Shown piece after piece: positions 39,349-49,140 of a stretch of 64,000 nucleotides of DNA. Position numbers and translations under genes: made by a program. The stretch spans positions 1,320,477-1,384,476 of the forward strand of contig NZ_CP054919.1 of assembly GCF_013364235.1 (NCBI RefSeq). Direction: 5' to 3'. The notes beneath the pieces are model-generated. The model did not search any database, was not told the DNA's origin, and saw only the letters and a program-made list of their open reading frames with translations. Position 1 is the stretch's first letter. Every line of letters starts with the position of its first letter. This DNA is from Kitasatospora sp. NA04385. GTDB lineage: Bacteria > Actinomycetota > Actinomycetes > Streptomycetales > Streptomycetaceae.

Positions 39349-40698
39349 CTACTCCCCCTTGAGCCGGGCCCTGGTCCACTCGGCGATCTCCGCGTACCTG
39401 GCCTCGCCGCCCCGCCGGGTCGGCCGGTAGTACTCCTTGCCGTGCACCTCGTCCGGCGCGTACTGCTGGGCGGCGATGCCCTCCGGCAGGTCGTGCGGGT
39501 ACCGGTAGCCCCCGCCGTGGCCGAGCTTCTTCGCCCCGCCGTAGTGCGCGTCCCGCAGGTGCGGCGGCACCGCGCCGGCCAGGCCCTGCCGGACGTCCGC
39601 CAGGGCGGCGTCGATGGCCAGGTAGGCGGCGTTCGACTTGGGCGCCAGGGCGAGCGCGATGGCCGCCTGGGACAGGATGATCCGGGCCTCCGGGAAGCCG
39701 ATCAGGGCGACCGCCTGGGCGGCGGCGACGGCGGTGGGCAGCGCGGTCGGGTCGGCCAGGCCGACGTCCTCGCTGGCGGAGATCATCAGGCGGCGGGCGA
39801 TGAAGCGCGGGTCCTCCCCCGCCTCGATCATCCGGGCCAGGTAGTGCAGCGTGGCGTCCACGTCGCTGCCGCGGATCGACTTGATCAGCGCGCTCGCCAC
39901 GTCGTAGTGCTGGTCGCCGTCCCGGTCGTAGCGCACCGCGGCCTGGTTGACCGCCGTCTCGGTCGCCGCCAGGGTCAGCACCGTCTCGCCCTGCTCCAGC
40001 GCCGCCCCGGCCGCCGCCTCCAGCGTGGTCAGCGCCCGCCGCGCGTCGCCCCCGGCGAGGCGCACCAGGTGGTCCTCGGCCTCCGCGCTCAGCTCCACGC
40101 TGCCGCCCAGGCCCCGCTCGTCGGCGGTGGCGCGGCGCAGCAGGGCGCGGACGTCCTCGTCGGTGAGGGACTCCAGGGTGAGCAGCAGGCTGCGCGAGAG
40201 CAGCGGGGAGATCACCGAGAAGTACGGGTTCTCGGTGGTCGCGGCGATCAGGGTGACCCAGCGGTTCTCCACGGCGGGCAGCAGCGAGTCCTGCTGGGCC
40301 TTGGAGAAGCGGTGGATCTCGTCCAGGAACAGCACCGTCTCCCGGCCGGTCATCCCGACCGCGCGCCGGGCGCCGTCGATCACCGCCCGGACTTCCTTGA
40401 CGCCGTGCGTGATCGCCGAGAGCTCGACGAACCGACCCTCCACCGCCCGGCTGATCACGTGCGCCAGCGTGGTCTTGCCCGTCCCGGGCGGCCCCCACAG
40501 GATCACCGAGCTGGTGGCCGCCGGGCCCTTGGCCCCGGAGACCAGGCGCCGCAGCGGCGAGCCGTCCTTGAGCAGCTGCCGCTGCCCGGCCACCTCGTCC
40601 AGCGTCCGCGGCCGCATCCGCACCGCGAGCGGGGCGCGGCCCGGCTCGGCGCTCTGGCGTTCTTCGGCAGCGTGCGTGAAAAGGTCGGGCTCGTCCAC
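39349..40698 (-). CDS. rarA: Replication-associated recombination protein RarA (MgsA)
   Basis: An AAA+ ATPase related to clamp-loader subunits, acting at stalled forks. The 449-residue protein has Walker [10 protein letters not shown] (69-77), Walker [23 protein letters not shown], sensor 1 [10 protein letters not shown] and the C-terminal tetramerisation part with [11 protein letters not shown] and [15 protein letters not shown] 40698. Upstream of rpsD, separate from its YciO neighbour by 77 bp. Confidence 0.96.
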   Translation of the reverse strand: MDEPDLFTHAAEERQSAEPGRAPLAVRMRPRTLDEVAGQRQLLKDGSPLRRLVSGAKGPAATSSVILWGPPGTGKTTLAHVISRAVEGRFVELSAITHGVKEVRAVIDGARRAVGMTGRETVLFLDEIHRFSKAQQDSLLPAVENRWVTLIAATTENPYFSVISPLLSRSLLLTLESLTDEDVRALLRRATADERGLGGSVELSAEAEDHLVRLAGGDARRALTTLEAAAGAALEQGETVLTLAATETAVNQAAVRYDRDGDQHYDVASALIKSIRGSDVDATLHYLARMIEAGEDPRFIARRLMISASEDVGLADPTALPTAVAAAQAVALIGFPEARIILSQAAIALALAPKSNAAYLAIDAALADVRQGLAGAVPPHLRDAHYGGAKKLGHGGGYRYPHDLPEGIAAQQYAPDEVHGKEYYRPTRRGGEARYAEIAEWTRARLKGE

Positions 40699-40775
40699 GC
40701 CCCGAGCCTATGCGAGGGCTCCGACAGACCGGGACGCCAGGGGCGCGCGGCCGCCCGGCGCCCCCGGCCGCCGCC

Positions 40776-41396
40776 TCACTCGAAGCGCTCCGGGTCCCCG
40801 GCGCCGTAGCGGACGATCTCCGCCTCGCCGCCGGAGAAGTCGACGACGGTGGTGGGCACCGTCCCGCACTCGCCGGAGTCGACCACCGCGTCCACCACGT
40901 GGTCGAGCCGCTCCTTGATCTCCCAGCCCTGGGTCATCGGCTCCTCCTCGCCGGGCAGCAGCAGGGTGCTGGAGACCAGCGGCTCGCCGAGTTCGGCGAG
41001 CAGGGCGCGGGTGACGGGGTGGTCGGGGATGCGGACGCCGACCGTCTTCTTCTTGGGGTGCAGCAGCCGGCGCGGCACCTCCTTGGTGGCCGGGAGGATG
41101 AAGGTGTAGCTGCCGGGGGTGGCCGCCTTGACCGCGCGGAAGACGTTGTTGTCGAGCTGGACGAACTTCCCCAGCTGGGCGAAGTCCTCGCACATCAGGG
41201 TGAAGTGGTGGCGCTCGTCGAGCTTGCGGATGGTGCGGATCCGGTCCAGTGCCTCGCGGTTGTCCAGCCGGCAGCCGAGGGCGAAACAGGAGTCGGTGGG
41301 GTACGCGATCAGGGCGCCGTCGCGGATGCTCGCCACCACGGTGGAGACGGTGCGGGGCTGGGGCGTCTCGGGGTGCACGTCGAAGTACTTCGCCAT
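40776..41396 (-). CDS. YciO/Sua5-family (threonylcarbamoyl-AMP synthase-like) protein
   Basis: A 206-residue YrdC-fold protein: RDGALIAYPTDSCFALGCRL near the start, RKLDERHHFTLMCEDFAQLGKFV, PGSYTFILPATKEVP, KTVGVRIPDHP and SSTLLLPGEEEP, which are YciO signatures. Whether YciO proteins make threonylcarbamoyl-AMP in vivo is uncertain; a TsaC/Sua5 proper may be elsewhere. ATG 41396, 9 bp from the ppk2 stop, so probably co-transcribed with ppk2. Confidence 0.9.
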   Translation of the reverse strand: MAKYFDVHPETPQPRTVSTVVASIRDGALIAYPTDSCFALGCRLDNREALDRIRTIRKLDERHHFTLMCEDFAQLGKFVQLDNNVFRAVKAATPGSYTFILPATKEVPRRLLHPKKKTVGVRIPDHPVTRALLAELGEPLVSSTLLLPGEEEPMTQGWEIKERLDHVVDAVVDSGECGTVPTTVVDFSGGEAEIVRYGAGDPERFE

Positions 41397-41405
41397 TGCT
41401 CGACC

Positions 41406-42350
41406 CTACTGCCCGGCCCGCGCCAGCACCGTCGCGGCGTGGTCGAAGACGTACTTCTGGAGGTCGCGCGGCGGCCGCTGGTAGCCGCGCGGCTCGGGGC
41501 GCGGCGGCAGGGTGACGACGGGCTTGGCCACCTCGCGGTACGGGACGGTGGACAGCAGGTGGGCGACCATGTTGATCCGGGACCGGCGCTTGTCGTCGCT
41601 GTCGACGACGTTCCAGGGCGACTCGGGGAGGTCGGTGTAGACGAACATCTCGTCCTTGGCCCGCGAGTAGTCCTCCCAACGGGTGATGGACTCGACGTCC
41701 ATCGGGGAGAGCTTCCACTGCCGCATCGGGTCGTCGAGCCGGTCGCGGAAGCGGCGCTCCTGCTCGACGTCGCTGACCGAGAACCAGTACTTGCGCAGCA
41801 GGATGCCGGCCTCGACCAGCATCCGTTCGAAGGTGGGGCACTGGTGCAGGAACTGCCAGTACTCCTCGTCGGTGCAGAAGCCCATCACCTTCTCGACGCC
41901 GGCCCGGTTGTACCAGGAGCGGTCGAACAGGACCATCTCGCCGGCCGCCGGGAGCTGTTCGACGTAGCGCTGGAAGTACCACTGGCCGCGCTGGCGCTCG
42001 GTGGGGGCGGGCAGGGCGGCGATCCGGGCGATCCGGGGGTTGAGGTACTCGGTGACGCGCTTGATGGCGCCGCCCTTGCCGGCCGCGTCGCGGCCCTCGA
42101 AGACGATCACCATCCGGACGCCCTCGACCCGGACCCACTCCTGGAGCTTGACCAGTTCGCGCTGGAGGCGCAGCAGCTCGTCCTCGTAGAGCTTCTTGGG
42201 CATCCGCTCGGCCCGGCGGCCGGGCTTCTTCCCGGCCTTGCCCGACCCGGCCTGCTTGGTCGGCTTGGGTGCCTTGGCCGGCTTGGGTGCCTTGGCCGCT
42301 TTGGCCGCCTTGGATGCCTTGGATGCCTTGGATGCCTTGGGTGTCGCCAC
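41406..42350 (-). CDS. ppk2: Polyphosphate kinase 2 with Lys/Ala/Pro-rich N-terminal tail
   Basis: Transfers phosphate between polyphosphate and nucleotides. The 314-residue protein has the PPK2 core: Walker A FEGRDAAGKGGAIKR (84-98), GQWYFQRYVEQLP, FDRSWYNRAGVEKVMGFC (142-159) and KYWFSVSDVEQ. A 48-residue N-terminal tail is built of ASKASKASKAAKAAKAPKP-type repeats, encoded partly by a 9-bp tandem repeat (TTGGATGCC on the plus strand). GTG 42350 has GGAGG 6 nt upstream, so the tail is translated. A basic tail could bind polyphosphate or nucleic acid (inference). Confidence 0.93.
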   Translation of the reverse strand: MATPKASKASKASKAAKAAKAPKPAKAPKPTKQAGSGKAGKKPGRRAERMPKKLYEDELLRLQRELVKLQEWVRVEGVRMVIVFEGRDAAGKGGAIKRVTEYLNPRIARIAALPAPTERQRGQWYFQRYVEQLPAAGEMVLFDRSWYNRAGVEKVMGFCTDEEYWQFLHQCPTFERMLVEAGILLRKYWFSVSDVEQERRFRDRLDDPMRQWKLSPMDVESITRWEDYSRAKDEMFVYTDLPESPWNVVDSDDKRRSRINMVAHLLSTVPYREVAKPVVTLPPRPEPRGYQRPPRDLQKYVFDHAATVLARAGQ

Positions 42351-42519
42351 TGTGTGCCTCCGCTCACCGCGCCGTTGACGATCTCTCAGGCTAGGGCGGG
42401 ACGGGCCCGGGCGCAGTTCGGCGCACCCTCCCGGCAGGGCACCGGCGGTCCCCCGTGCCGCCGGTGCCGCTCGCGCCGGGGAAGGCCGGACAACTGTGCG
42501 ACACCCCGGGGTTCCCGGT

Positions 42520-42541
42520 CCAATGCATTGCTCCATAACCT
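42520..42541 (+). promoter_or_regulatory. Palindrome and candidate -10 upstream of the LysR gene
   Basis: CAATGCATTG (42521-42530) is a perfect 10-bp AT-rich palindrome, followed by TAACCT (42536-42541), a possible -10. LysR regulators often bind such sites near their own promoter. Only weak support. Confidence 0.35.
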
Positions 42542-42547
42542 GGGGGC

Positions 42548-43513
42548 ATGGACGTGGACACCCGGATGTTGCGCTACTTGACGGTGGTCGGCGAGGAGGG
42601 CCAGCTGACCGCGGCCGCGGCCCGGCTGGGGGTGAGCCAGCCGACGCTGACCAAGCAGGTGCGGGCGCTGGAGCGGCAGTTGGGGGTGGAGCTGTTCCTG
42701 CGCTCGCGGGCCGGGATGGTGCCCACGGCGGCGGGCGCCGAGCTGCTGGCGCGCGCCACCGGGCTGCTGGCCGGCTGGGAGGAGGCGCTGCGGGCGGCCC
42801 GGCGGGCGGCGGCGGAGACCGGCGGGGAGCTGCGGGTCGGCTTCGAGGGGGCGACGATCAACCTGCTGGGCCGGGAGGCGGTGGAGGACTTCGCCCGCCG
42901 GATGCCCGGCTGGCGGGTGCGGATGCGGCAGAACGACTGGTTCGACGAGACCTCCGGCCTGGCCTCGGGCGAACTGGACCTGGCGCTGTGGCACGCCCCG
43001 GCGTCGATGGCCGAGCGGTACGCGCACGCGCTGCTGGGCACCGAGGAGCGCTGGGTGGTGCTGGCGGCCGACCACCGGCTGGCGGACCGGGACGCGGTGG
43101 ACCTGGCGGAGCTGTGGGAGGAGCCGTTCGTGGCGATCCCGGAGCAGGCCGGGGTGTGGCGCGACTACTGGCTGGGCGGCCCGGAGCGCGGCGAGCGGCC
43201 GGTGCGGGTCGGCGCGGTGGCGCACAACGCGGACGAGTGGATGGCCGCGGTGGCCTGCGGGCAGGGGGTGGGGTTCGCGCCGCGCTCGGTGGACCGCTGG
43301 GCGCGCCGTCCGGACGTGCGCTGCCTGCCGGTGCGCGGGCTGAGCCCGAGCCTGGTGGGGCTGTTCCGGCTGCCCGGCCGGGCGGCCACGCCGGCCATGG
43401 AGGCGTTCGCGGAGTCCTGCCGGCTGCACCTGGAGGTGCAGTACCGGGCGACCGGTGGCGGCCGGTCACCCGCGGGGAGCGGCGCTCAGACCTCCGCGAA
43501 GGGCGCGGGGTAG
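42548..43513 (+). CDS. LysR-family transcriptional regulator
   Basis: A 321-residue LysR protein with the winged helix-turn-helix at about 7-66 (LRYLTVVGEEGQLTAAAARLGVSQPTLTKQVRALERQLGVELFLRS) and a substrate-binding-like effector domain from residue 90 (GELRVGFEGATINLLG...). ATG 42548 is close behind the palindrome. Its 3' end overlaps the convergent acetyltransferase gene by 28 bp, so the last residues (SAGAQTSAKGAG region) are a low-complexity read-through tail. Target genes unknown; it diverges from ppk2. Confidence 0.92.
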   Translation: MDVDTRMLRYLTVVGEEGQLTAAAARLGVSQPTLTKQVRALERQLGVELFLRSRAGMVPTAAGAELLARATGLLAGWEEALRAARRAAAETGGELRVGFEGATINLLGREAVEDFARRMPGWRVRMRQNDWFDETSGLASGELDLALWHAPASMAERYAHALLGTEERWVVLAADHRLADRDAVDLAELWEEPFVAIPEQAGVWRDYWLGGPERGERPVRVGAVAHNADEWMAAVACGQGVGFAPRSVDRWARRPDVRCLPVRGLSPSLVGLFRLPGRAATPAMEAFAESCRLHLEVQYRATGGGRSPAGSGAQTSAKGAG

Positions 43514-43992
43514 CGGCACACGCCGTGCGGGACGCCGTCGGCGCCGGGCAGCGGCAGGGCCTGGAAGTACCCGTCGGGGACGTCGAAGGGCCCGGTGATC
43601 CGGTGGTCGGCGGCGGGCGTGAAGCCGAACCTGGCGTAGTAGCCGGGGTCGCCCAGCACCACCACGACGCGCTCGCCCGCCTCGGCGGCGGCGGCCAGCG
43701 CGGCCCGCACCACGGCGGTGCCGACGCCCTTGCGCTGCCACTCCGGGGCGACCGCGACGGGCGCCAGCGCGAGGCCCTTCCCGTTGCCGATCCTCAGCCG
43801 GGTGAGCAGGGCGTGGCCGATGACGACCTCGCGGTCGTCCACCGCCACCAGGGACAGTGCGGGCAGCCAGGCGGCGTCGCGGCGCAGCGCGTCCACCAGG
43901 TCCGCCTCTTCGGGGCCTGGGAAGGCCGCCATGTGCACCCGCCGGGTCTCGGCGGTGTCGGTGGGGAGTTCGACTCTGGTTCGTACGGTCAT
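43486..43992 (-). CDS. YhbS-like GNAT acetyltransferase
   Basis: A 168-residue acetyltransferase: ALSLVAVDDREVVIGHALLTRLRI, then LAPVAVAPEWQRKGVGTAVVRAAL (motif A with the RxGxG loop) and VVVLGDPGYYARFGFTPAADHRITGPFDVPDGYFQALPL, which is the YhbS-type ending. Substrate unknown. It overlaps the LysR gene end by 28 bp on the other strand. ATG 43992. Confidence 0.9.
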   Translation of the reverse strand: MTVRTRVELPTDTAETRRVHMAAFPGPEEADLVDALRRDAAWLPALSLVAVDDREVVIGHALLTRLRIGNGKGLALAPVAVAPEWQRKGVGTAVVRAALAAAAEAGERVVVVLGDPGYYARFGFTPAADHRITGPFDVPDGYFQALPLPGADGVPHGVCRYPAPFAEV

Positions 43993-44113
43993 CCTTGACC
44001 CTTCTTGCGCCCTGCACCCCGTTGTGCAGCGTTCCGGCCCCGGGCGGTGGCAGCCTACTCCTGGTGGGCGCGCACCGGCCGGGGCCGGAACAAATCGTGA
44101 TCTCCGTGATGCA

Positions 44114-44150
44114 CCGTCAGCATCCGCCGGGGCCGGACGGGCGCTGACGG
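44114..44150 (-). terminator. Terminator downstream of aspS
   Basis: CCGTCAGC (44114-44121) pairs with GCTGACGG (44143-44150); an inner TCCG/CGGA segment extends it. It begins 5 bp after the aspS stop. Confidence 0.65.
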
Positions 44151-44154
44151 CTCG

Positions 44155-45966
44155 TCAGGCGGTCGGCCCGGCCTCGGCCTTGGCGCCGTCCTTGCCCTCC
44201 TTGGCGTTCTCCTTGGCCTTGGGCCGGGCGTCCACGCCCGCCTCGCGGCGCTGGGCCGGGGTGATGGCGGTGGGGGCGCCGGTCAGCGGGTCGCCGCCGG
44301 TGGAGGTCTTCGGGAAGGCGATGACGTCCCGGATGGTGTCGTAGCCGCCCAGCAGGGTGACCACGCGGTCCAGGCCGAGCGCGATGCCGCCGTGCGGCGG
44401 CGGGCCGTAGTTGAAGGCGTCCAGCAGGAAGCCGAACTGCGCGGCCGCCTCCTCCTCGGACAGGCCGATCGCGTCGAACGCCCGCTTCTGCACCTCGCGC
44501 TGGTGGATGCGGATCGAACCGCCGCCCAGCTCCGAGCCGTTGAGCACCAGGTCGTACGCGTTGGAGAGCGCGCTGCCCGGGTCGGTGTCGAAGGTGGCGA
44601 GCGACTCGGCGGTCGGCGCGGTGAAGGGGTGGTGCACCGCGTGCCAGCCCTGGAACTCGCCCTTGTCGTCCTCGATCGGCTCGAACATCGGGAAGTCCAC
44701 GACCCACAGGAAGGCCCACTGGGACTCGTCGATCAGCTGGCAGCGGCGGCCGATCTCCAGGCGGGCGGCGCCGAGCAGCTCCTGCGAGGCGGTCTTCTTG
44801 CCGGCCGCGAAGAACACCGCGTCGCCGGGCTTGGCGCCGGCGGCGGCGGCCAGGCCGGACAGGTGCTCCTCGGACAGGTTCTTGGCGACCGGGCCGCGCA
44901 GCTCGCCGGTCTCGGCGTCCACCAGGACGTACGCGAGGCCGCGGGCGCCGCGGGCCTTCGCCCAGTCCTGCCAGGCGTCGAGCTGCTTGCGGGGCTGCGA
45001 GGCGCCGCCGGGCATCACGACCGCGCCGACGTACGGGGCCTGGAAGACCCGGAACCCGGTGCCCGCGAAGTACTCGGTGAGGTCGGTGAGCTCCTGGCCG
45101 AAGCGGACGTCCGGCTTGTCGGAGCCGTAGCGGGACATCGCGTCGGCGTAGGTCAGGCGGGGCAGCGGGTTGGGGATCTCGTACCCGTGCACCTCCTTCC
45201 AGATCCGGGCGACGACCTTCTCGCCGAGCGCCAGGACGTCCTCCTGGTCGACGAAGGACGCCTCGATGTCGAGCTGGGTGAACTCCGGCTGCCGGTCGGC
45301 GCGGAAGTCCTCGTCGCGGAAGCAGCGGGCGATCTGGTAGTAGCGCTCCATGCCGGCCACCATCAGCAGCTGCTTGAACAGCTGCGGGGACTGCGGCAGG
45401 GCGTACCAGTGGCCCGGCTGGAGGCGGACCGGGACGAGGAAGTCGCGGGCGCCCTCGGGGGTGGAGCGGGTCAGGTACGGGGTCTCGATGTCGAGGTAGT
45501 CGTTCTCCTCCATCACCGTGCGGATGATGTGGTTGACCTTCGAGCGCAGCCGCAGCGCGCGGGCCGGGCCCTCGCGGCGCAGGTCGAGGTAGCGGTAGCG
45601 CAGCCGCACCTCCTCGTTGACCGAGCCGGGCTCGTACTCGGCGACCTGGAACGGCAGCGGCGCGGCCTCGGACAGCACCTCGATGGACTCGACGACGACC
45701 TCGACCGCGCCGGTCGGGATGTCCGGGTTCTCGTTGCCCTCCGGGCGGACCCGGACCTCGCCGACCACCTTCACGCAGTACTCGGAGCGCAGCCCGTGCA
45801 CCGACTCCAGGTCGCGGACCACGACCTGCACGGTGCCCGAGGCGTCGCGCAGGTCGATGAAGGCCACGCCGCCGTGGTCGCGGCGGCGGGCCACCCAGCC
45901 GGCCAGGGTGACGGTGGTGCCGGCGTGCTCCGCGCGGAGCGTGCCCGCGTCGTGCGTGCGGATCAC
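44155..45966 (-). CDS. aspS: Aspartyl-tRNA synthetase
   Basis: A class II synthetase of 603 residues: N-terminal OB anticodon-binding domain ([23 protein letters not shown]), catalytic core with [20 protein letters not shown] (motif 2) and [15 protein letters not shown] (motif 3), the bacterial GAD insertion, and a Lys/Ala/Glu-rich C-terminal tail ([17 protein letters not shown]). Many actinobacterial AspRS also charge tRNA-Asn for GatCAB amidation; this cannot be read from sequence here. GTG 45966 overlaps the hisS stop (GTGA), with AAGGAG in hisS. Confidence 0.97.
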   Translation of the reverse strand: MIRTHDAGTLRAEHAGTTVTLAGWVARRRDHGGVAFIDLRDASGTVQVVVRDLESVHGLRSEYCVKVVGEVRVRPEGNENPDIPTGAVEVVVESIEVLSEAAPLPFQVAEYEPGSVNEEVRLRYRYLDLRREGPARALRLRSKVNHIIRTVMEENDYLDIETPYLTRSTPEGARDFLVPVRLQPGHWYALPQSPQLFKQLLMVAGMERYYQIARCFRDEDFRADRQPEFTQLDIEASFVDQEDVLALGEKVVARIWKEVHGYEIPNPLPRLTYADAMSRYGSDKPDVRFGQELTDLTEYFAGTGFRVFQAPYVGAVVMPGGASQPRKQLDAWQDWAKARGARGLAYVLVDAETGELRGPVAKNLSEEHLSGLAAAAGAKPGDAVFFAAGKKTASQELLGAARLEIGRRCQLIDESQWAFLWVVDFPMFEPIEDDKGEFQGWHAVHHPFTAPTAESLATFDTDPGSALSNAYDLVLNGSELGGGSIRIHQREVQKRAFDAIGLSEEEAAAQFGFLLDAFNYGPPPHGGIALGLDRVVTLLGGYDTIRDVIAFPKTSTGGDPLTGAPTAITPAQRREAGVDARPKAKENAKEGKDGAKAEAGPTA

Positions 45967-47240
45967 AGCTGCTTCTCCTTCAGGGTGGTGACGAGCGCCG
46001 CAAGGGCGACGGGGGTCTGCTCGCCGGACTCCATGTCCTTGAGCTGGACCACGCCCTCGGCGAGGTCCCGGTCGCCGGCGATCACGGCGAACCGGGCGCC
46101 GGATCGGTCCGCCGACTTCATGGCGTTCTTGATGCCCTTGACACCGAACGCGAGATCGGTGGCCACCCCGAGGCGGCGCAGCTCGACGGTCTTGGCGAAC
46201 AGGACGGTCTTCGCCTCCTCGCTGAGCGCGACGGCGTACACCGCGGTGGTGGCGGGCAGGTCGAGGACGACGCCCTCGGCCTCCAGCGCGAGGTAGGTGC
46301 GGTCCACGCCCAGCGCCCAGCCGACCGAGGGCAGCGCCGGGCCGCCGATCATCTCGGACAGGCCGTCGTAGCGGCCGCCGCCGCCGATCGCGGACTGGGC
46401 GCCGAGGCCGTTGTGCACGAACTCGAAGGTGGTGCGGGTGTAGTAGTCCAGGCCGCGCACCAGCTTGGGGTCGTCGACGAACCCGACGCCCGCGGCGGTG
46501 AGCAGCTCGCGGACCTTCTCGTCGTACGCCTTGCAGTCCTCGCAGAGGTGGTCGCGCAGCCGGGGCGCGTCCACCAGCTGGGCCTGGACGGACTCGCGCT
46601 TGTCGTCCAGCACGCGCAGCGGGTTGATCTCCGCGCGGCGGCGGGTCTCCTCGTCGAGGTCGAGCCCGGCCAGGAACTCGACCAGCGCGGCGCGGTAGAC
46701 CGGGCGGCACTGCCGGTCGCCGAGGCTGTTGAGCAGCAGCGAGTAGTCCGACAGGCCGAGCGCGCGGAAGGCGTCGTCGGCCAGGATGATCAACTCGGCG
46801 TCCAGCGCCGGGTCCTCGGCGCCGATGGCCTCCGCGCCGACCTGGGAGAACTGCCGGTAGCGGCCCTTCTGCATCCGCTCGTAGCGGTAGTAGTTGCCGG
46901 AGTACCAGAGCTTGACCGGCAGGTTGCCCTGCTTGTGCAGGTTCGCCTGGAGCGCGGCGCGCAGCACCGAGGCGGTGCCCTCGGGCCGCAGCGCGAGTTC
47001 GTCACCGCCCCGGGTGGTCAGCTGGTACATCTCCTTGGTGACGATGTCGGTGGACTCCCCGACACCGCGGGAGAAGAGCTTCACGTCCTCGAAGACCGGG
47101 GTCTCGATGTAGCCGTACCCGGCTCGGCGCGCGGGGGCGGAGATCGCCTCGCGGACCGCCAGGAAGGCCGCCGAGGTGGGCGGCAGCAGGTCGTAGGTGC
47201 CCTTGGGGGCGGTGAAGGTGCTCAACTTCTCTTCCGTCAC
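45963..47240 (-). CDS. hisS: Histidyl-tRNA synthetase
   Basis: A 425-residue class II synthetase: [13 protein letters not shown] at the start, [14 protein letters not shown] (motif 2 arginine), [23 protein letters not shown] and the histidine-specific [16 protein letters not shown], then GGGGRYDGL and a C-terminal anticodon-binding domain. GTG 47240 overlaps the metallo-hydrolase stop (GTGA), and its stop overlaps aspS; the three genes form one coupled operon. Confidence 0.97.
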   Translation of the reverse strand: MTEEKLSTFTAPKGTYDLLPPTSAAFLAVREAISAPARRAGYGYIETPVFEDVKLFSRGVGESTDIVTKEMYQLTTRGGDELALRPEGTASVLRAALQANLHKQGNLPVKLWYSGNYYRYERMQKGRYRQFSQVGAEAIGAEDPALDAELIILADDAFRALGLSDYSLLLNSLGDRQCRPVYRAALVEFLAGLDLDEETRRRAEINPLRVLDDKRESVQAQLVDAPRLRDHLCEDCKAYDEKVRELLTAAGVGFVDDPKLVRGLDYYTRTTFEFVHNGLGAQSAIGGGGRYDGLSEMIGGPALPSVGWALGVDRTYLALEAEGVVLDLPATTAVYAVALSEEAKTVLFAKTVELRRLGVATDLAFGVKGIKNAMKSADRSGARFAVIAGDRDLAEGVVQLKDMESGEQTPVALAALVTTLKEKQL

Positions 47241-47944
47241 ATTCCTCGTCGCGGGAAGGCCGGTGCGCCCTGCGCACCGCCCGCCTGCTGGAGGTAGGGG
47301 TTGGTGGCGCGCTCACGGCCGATGGTGGTCTGGGAGCCGTGGCCGGAGAGCACCACGGTCGCGTCGTCGAGGGGCAGGCACACCCGGGCCAGCGAGCGCA
47401 TGATCGCCGCGCTGTCCCCGCCCGGGAGGTCGGTACGCCCGATGGAGCCGGCGAACAGCAGGTCGCCCGAGAACAGGACCGGGGGGATGTCCTGCGAGGC
47501 GGGCGTCCTGAACGTCACCGACCCCTTGGTATGGCCGGGGGCGTGGTCGACGGTGAGCCGCAGCCCGGCGAGTTCCAGCACGCCGCCGTCGGTCAACTCG
47601 CGGACGTCGTCCGGCTCGCCGACGGTGATCGAGCCCATCAGCTGCTGCCCGAGCGAGCGCCCGAGCGCCTTCTCCGGGTCGGCCAGCATGTAGCGGTCCT
47701 CGGGGTGGATCCAGGCCGGCACGCCCCGCGCGCCGCAGACCGGGACGACCGAGGCGACGTGGTCGATGTGCCCGTGGGTGAGCAGCACCGCGACCGGCTT
47801 GAGCCGGTGCTCGCGGATCAACTCCTCGACGCCGCCCGCCGCTTCGTGGCCCGGGTCGACGATCACGCACTCCTCGCCGGCGGCGGGTGCGACCAGGTAG
47901 CAGTTGGTGCCCCAGGCCCCGGCGGGGAATCCGGCGACGAACAC
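47237..47944 (-). CDS. Metallo-beta-lactamase-fold hydrolase (glyoxalase II-like)
   Basis: A 235-residue hydrolase with the dinuclear metal motif THGHIDH (56-62), distal ligand His in [12 protein letters not shown], Asp in [21 protein letters not shown] and a final [14 protein letters not shown]. It matches the glyoxalase II/YcbL-type group that precedes hisS in many actinobacteria, likely hydrolysing a thioester such as a lactoyl-thiol conjugate. GTG 47944; first gene of the hisS-aspS operon. Confidence 0.9.
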   Translation of the reverse strand: MFVAGFPAGAWGTNCYLVAPAAGEECVIVDPGHEAAGGVEELIREHRLKPVAVLLTHGHIDHVASVVPVCGARGVPAWIHPEDRYMLADPEKALGRSLGQQLMGSITVGEPDDVRELTDGGVLELAGLRLTVDHAPGHTKGSVTFRTPASQDIPPVLFSGDLLFAGSIGRTDLPGGDSAAIMRSLARVCLPLDDATVVLSGHGSQTTIGRERATNPYLQQAGGAQGAPAFPRRGM

Positions 47945-48174
47945 GCGAGTCCTTACGTTTCATGGCGGTGGCGGTGTGCTTTTCCCCCGCAGCCTACCGG
48001 CGGCACCGGGCCGCGGGCGAACCGGTTGTCCGGTGCGTTCAGGGCTTTCTCATCCTGGGCTGATCCCGTCCTGACGTGCCGGGTCCTTACACTGGGCCGC
48101 CGTCGGGTGCGATGATCCGCACGCGACAACAGAACAGGTCCCCGTTCCCCACAGTCCGGCAGGAGACACGTCCG

Positions 48175-48933
48175 GTGGTCAGCAGCGAACAGCGGCGGCG
48201 GCAGCTCGCCCGTGAGAAGTACGAGCGCCAGATGCAGGCGCGCGCCGAGGCGGTCGCCAAGCGCAGGCGGCGCAACGTGATCGTCGCCGCGGTCCTGGCC
48301 GTGGTGGTGGTGGCCGGCGTCGCGACCGTCGCGGGCGGCGTGTTCGACTCGGACAAGAAGAAGGACGACAAGGCCGCCTCCGCGGCGCCGACGCCCTCCT
48401 CCTCCGTCTCCGGCAAGCAGTGGGCCGCCGAGCCGGCCATGTCGATCGACACCGCGGCCAAGTACACGGCCAAGATCGAGACCTCGCAGGGCGAGGTCAC
48501 CCTCGCGCTGAACGCCGCGAAGGCGCCGCACACCGTCAACTCCTTCGTGTTCCTGGCGGGTCAGCAGTTCTGGGACAACACCAAGTGCCACCGCCTGACC
48601 ACGGAGGGCATCTTCGTCCTGCAGTGCGGCGACCCGACCGGCACCGGCCGGGGCGGCCCGGGCTACCAGTTCGCCGACGAGAACCTCGAGGGGGCGACCT
48701 ACCCGGCGGGCACCGTGGCGATGGCCAACTCCGGTGCGAACACCAACGGCAGCCAGTTCTTCCTGGTCTACAAGGACACCCAACTGCCGCCCAGCTACAC
48801 CCCGTTCGGCACCATCACCGGCGGCCTGGACGTGCTGCAGAAGATCGCCGCGGCCGGCACTGAGGGCGACACCGGCGACGGCGCGCCCAAGACTCCGGTC
48901 AACATCACCGCCATCACCACCGCGAAGGGCTGA
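48175..48933 (+). CDS. Membrane-anchored cyclophilin-type peptidyl-prolyl isomerase
   Basis: A 252-residue protein: basic N-terminus (SSEQRRRQLAREKYERQMQARAEAVAKRRRR), one membrane helix (about 34-54), an Ala/Ser-rich linker and an extracytoplasmic cyclophilin domain (AKIETSQGEVTLALNAAKAPHTVNSFVFLA; GYQFADENL; MANSGANTNGSQFFLVYKDT; YTPFGTITGGLDVLQKI). It likely folds secreted proteins at the membrane surface. GTG 48175 has AGGAG 10 nt upstream; an in-frame start 33 codons earlier is less likely. It diverges from the hisS operon. Confidence 0.93.
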   Translation: MVSSEQRRRQLAREKYERQMQARAEAVAKRRRRNVIVAAVLAVVVVAGVATVAGGVFDSDKKKDDKAASAAPTPSSSVSGKQWAAEPAMSIDTAAKYTAKIETSQGEVTLALNAAKAPHTVNSFVFLAGQQFWDNTKCHRLTTEGIFVLQCGDPTGTGRGGPGYQFADENLEGATYPAGTVAMANSGANTNGSQFFLVYKDTQLPPSYTPFGTITGGLDVLQKIAAAGTEGDTGDGAPKTPVNITAITTAKG

Positions 48934-48947
48934 CCCGCCGCGAAAAT

Positions 48948-48985
48948 CGACCGGCGCCGGATGCGGACAGCACCGGCGCTGGTCG
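48948..48985 (+). terminator. Terminator downstream of the cyclophilin gene
   Basis: CGACCGGCGCCGG (48948-48960) pairs with CCGGCGCTGGTCG (48973-48985) over 13 bp with one G-U pair, 15 bp after the stop. The remaining bases to 49140 carry a possible -10 (TATAGG near 49000) for the next gene. Confidence 0.7.
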
Positions 48986-49140
48986 CCTATGTTGCTGTTG
49001 TATAGGGTGCCCTGACCGTCGGCCGTCACCCTCGGCGCAACCCAACGACGGCTCGGGACGGCGGACTCCATCGGTCCGCCGCACATCAACTGTGGACGAC
49101 GCTCCCGCCCGTGGGCGTGGCGTCATGTGGAGGAGGCGCT

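Noticed and set aside
39059..40498. Open frame spanning the rpsD leader and antisense or alternate rarA frame
   Set aside because: Arg/Gly-rich alternate frame of rarA; no family resemblance and it crosses the terminator hairpin.
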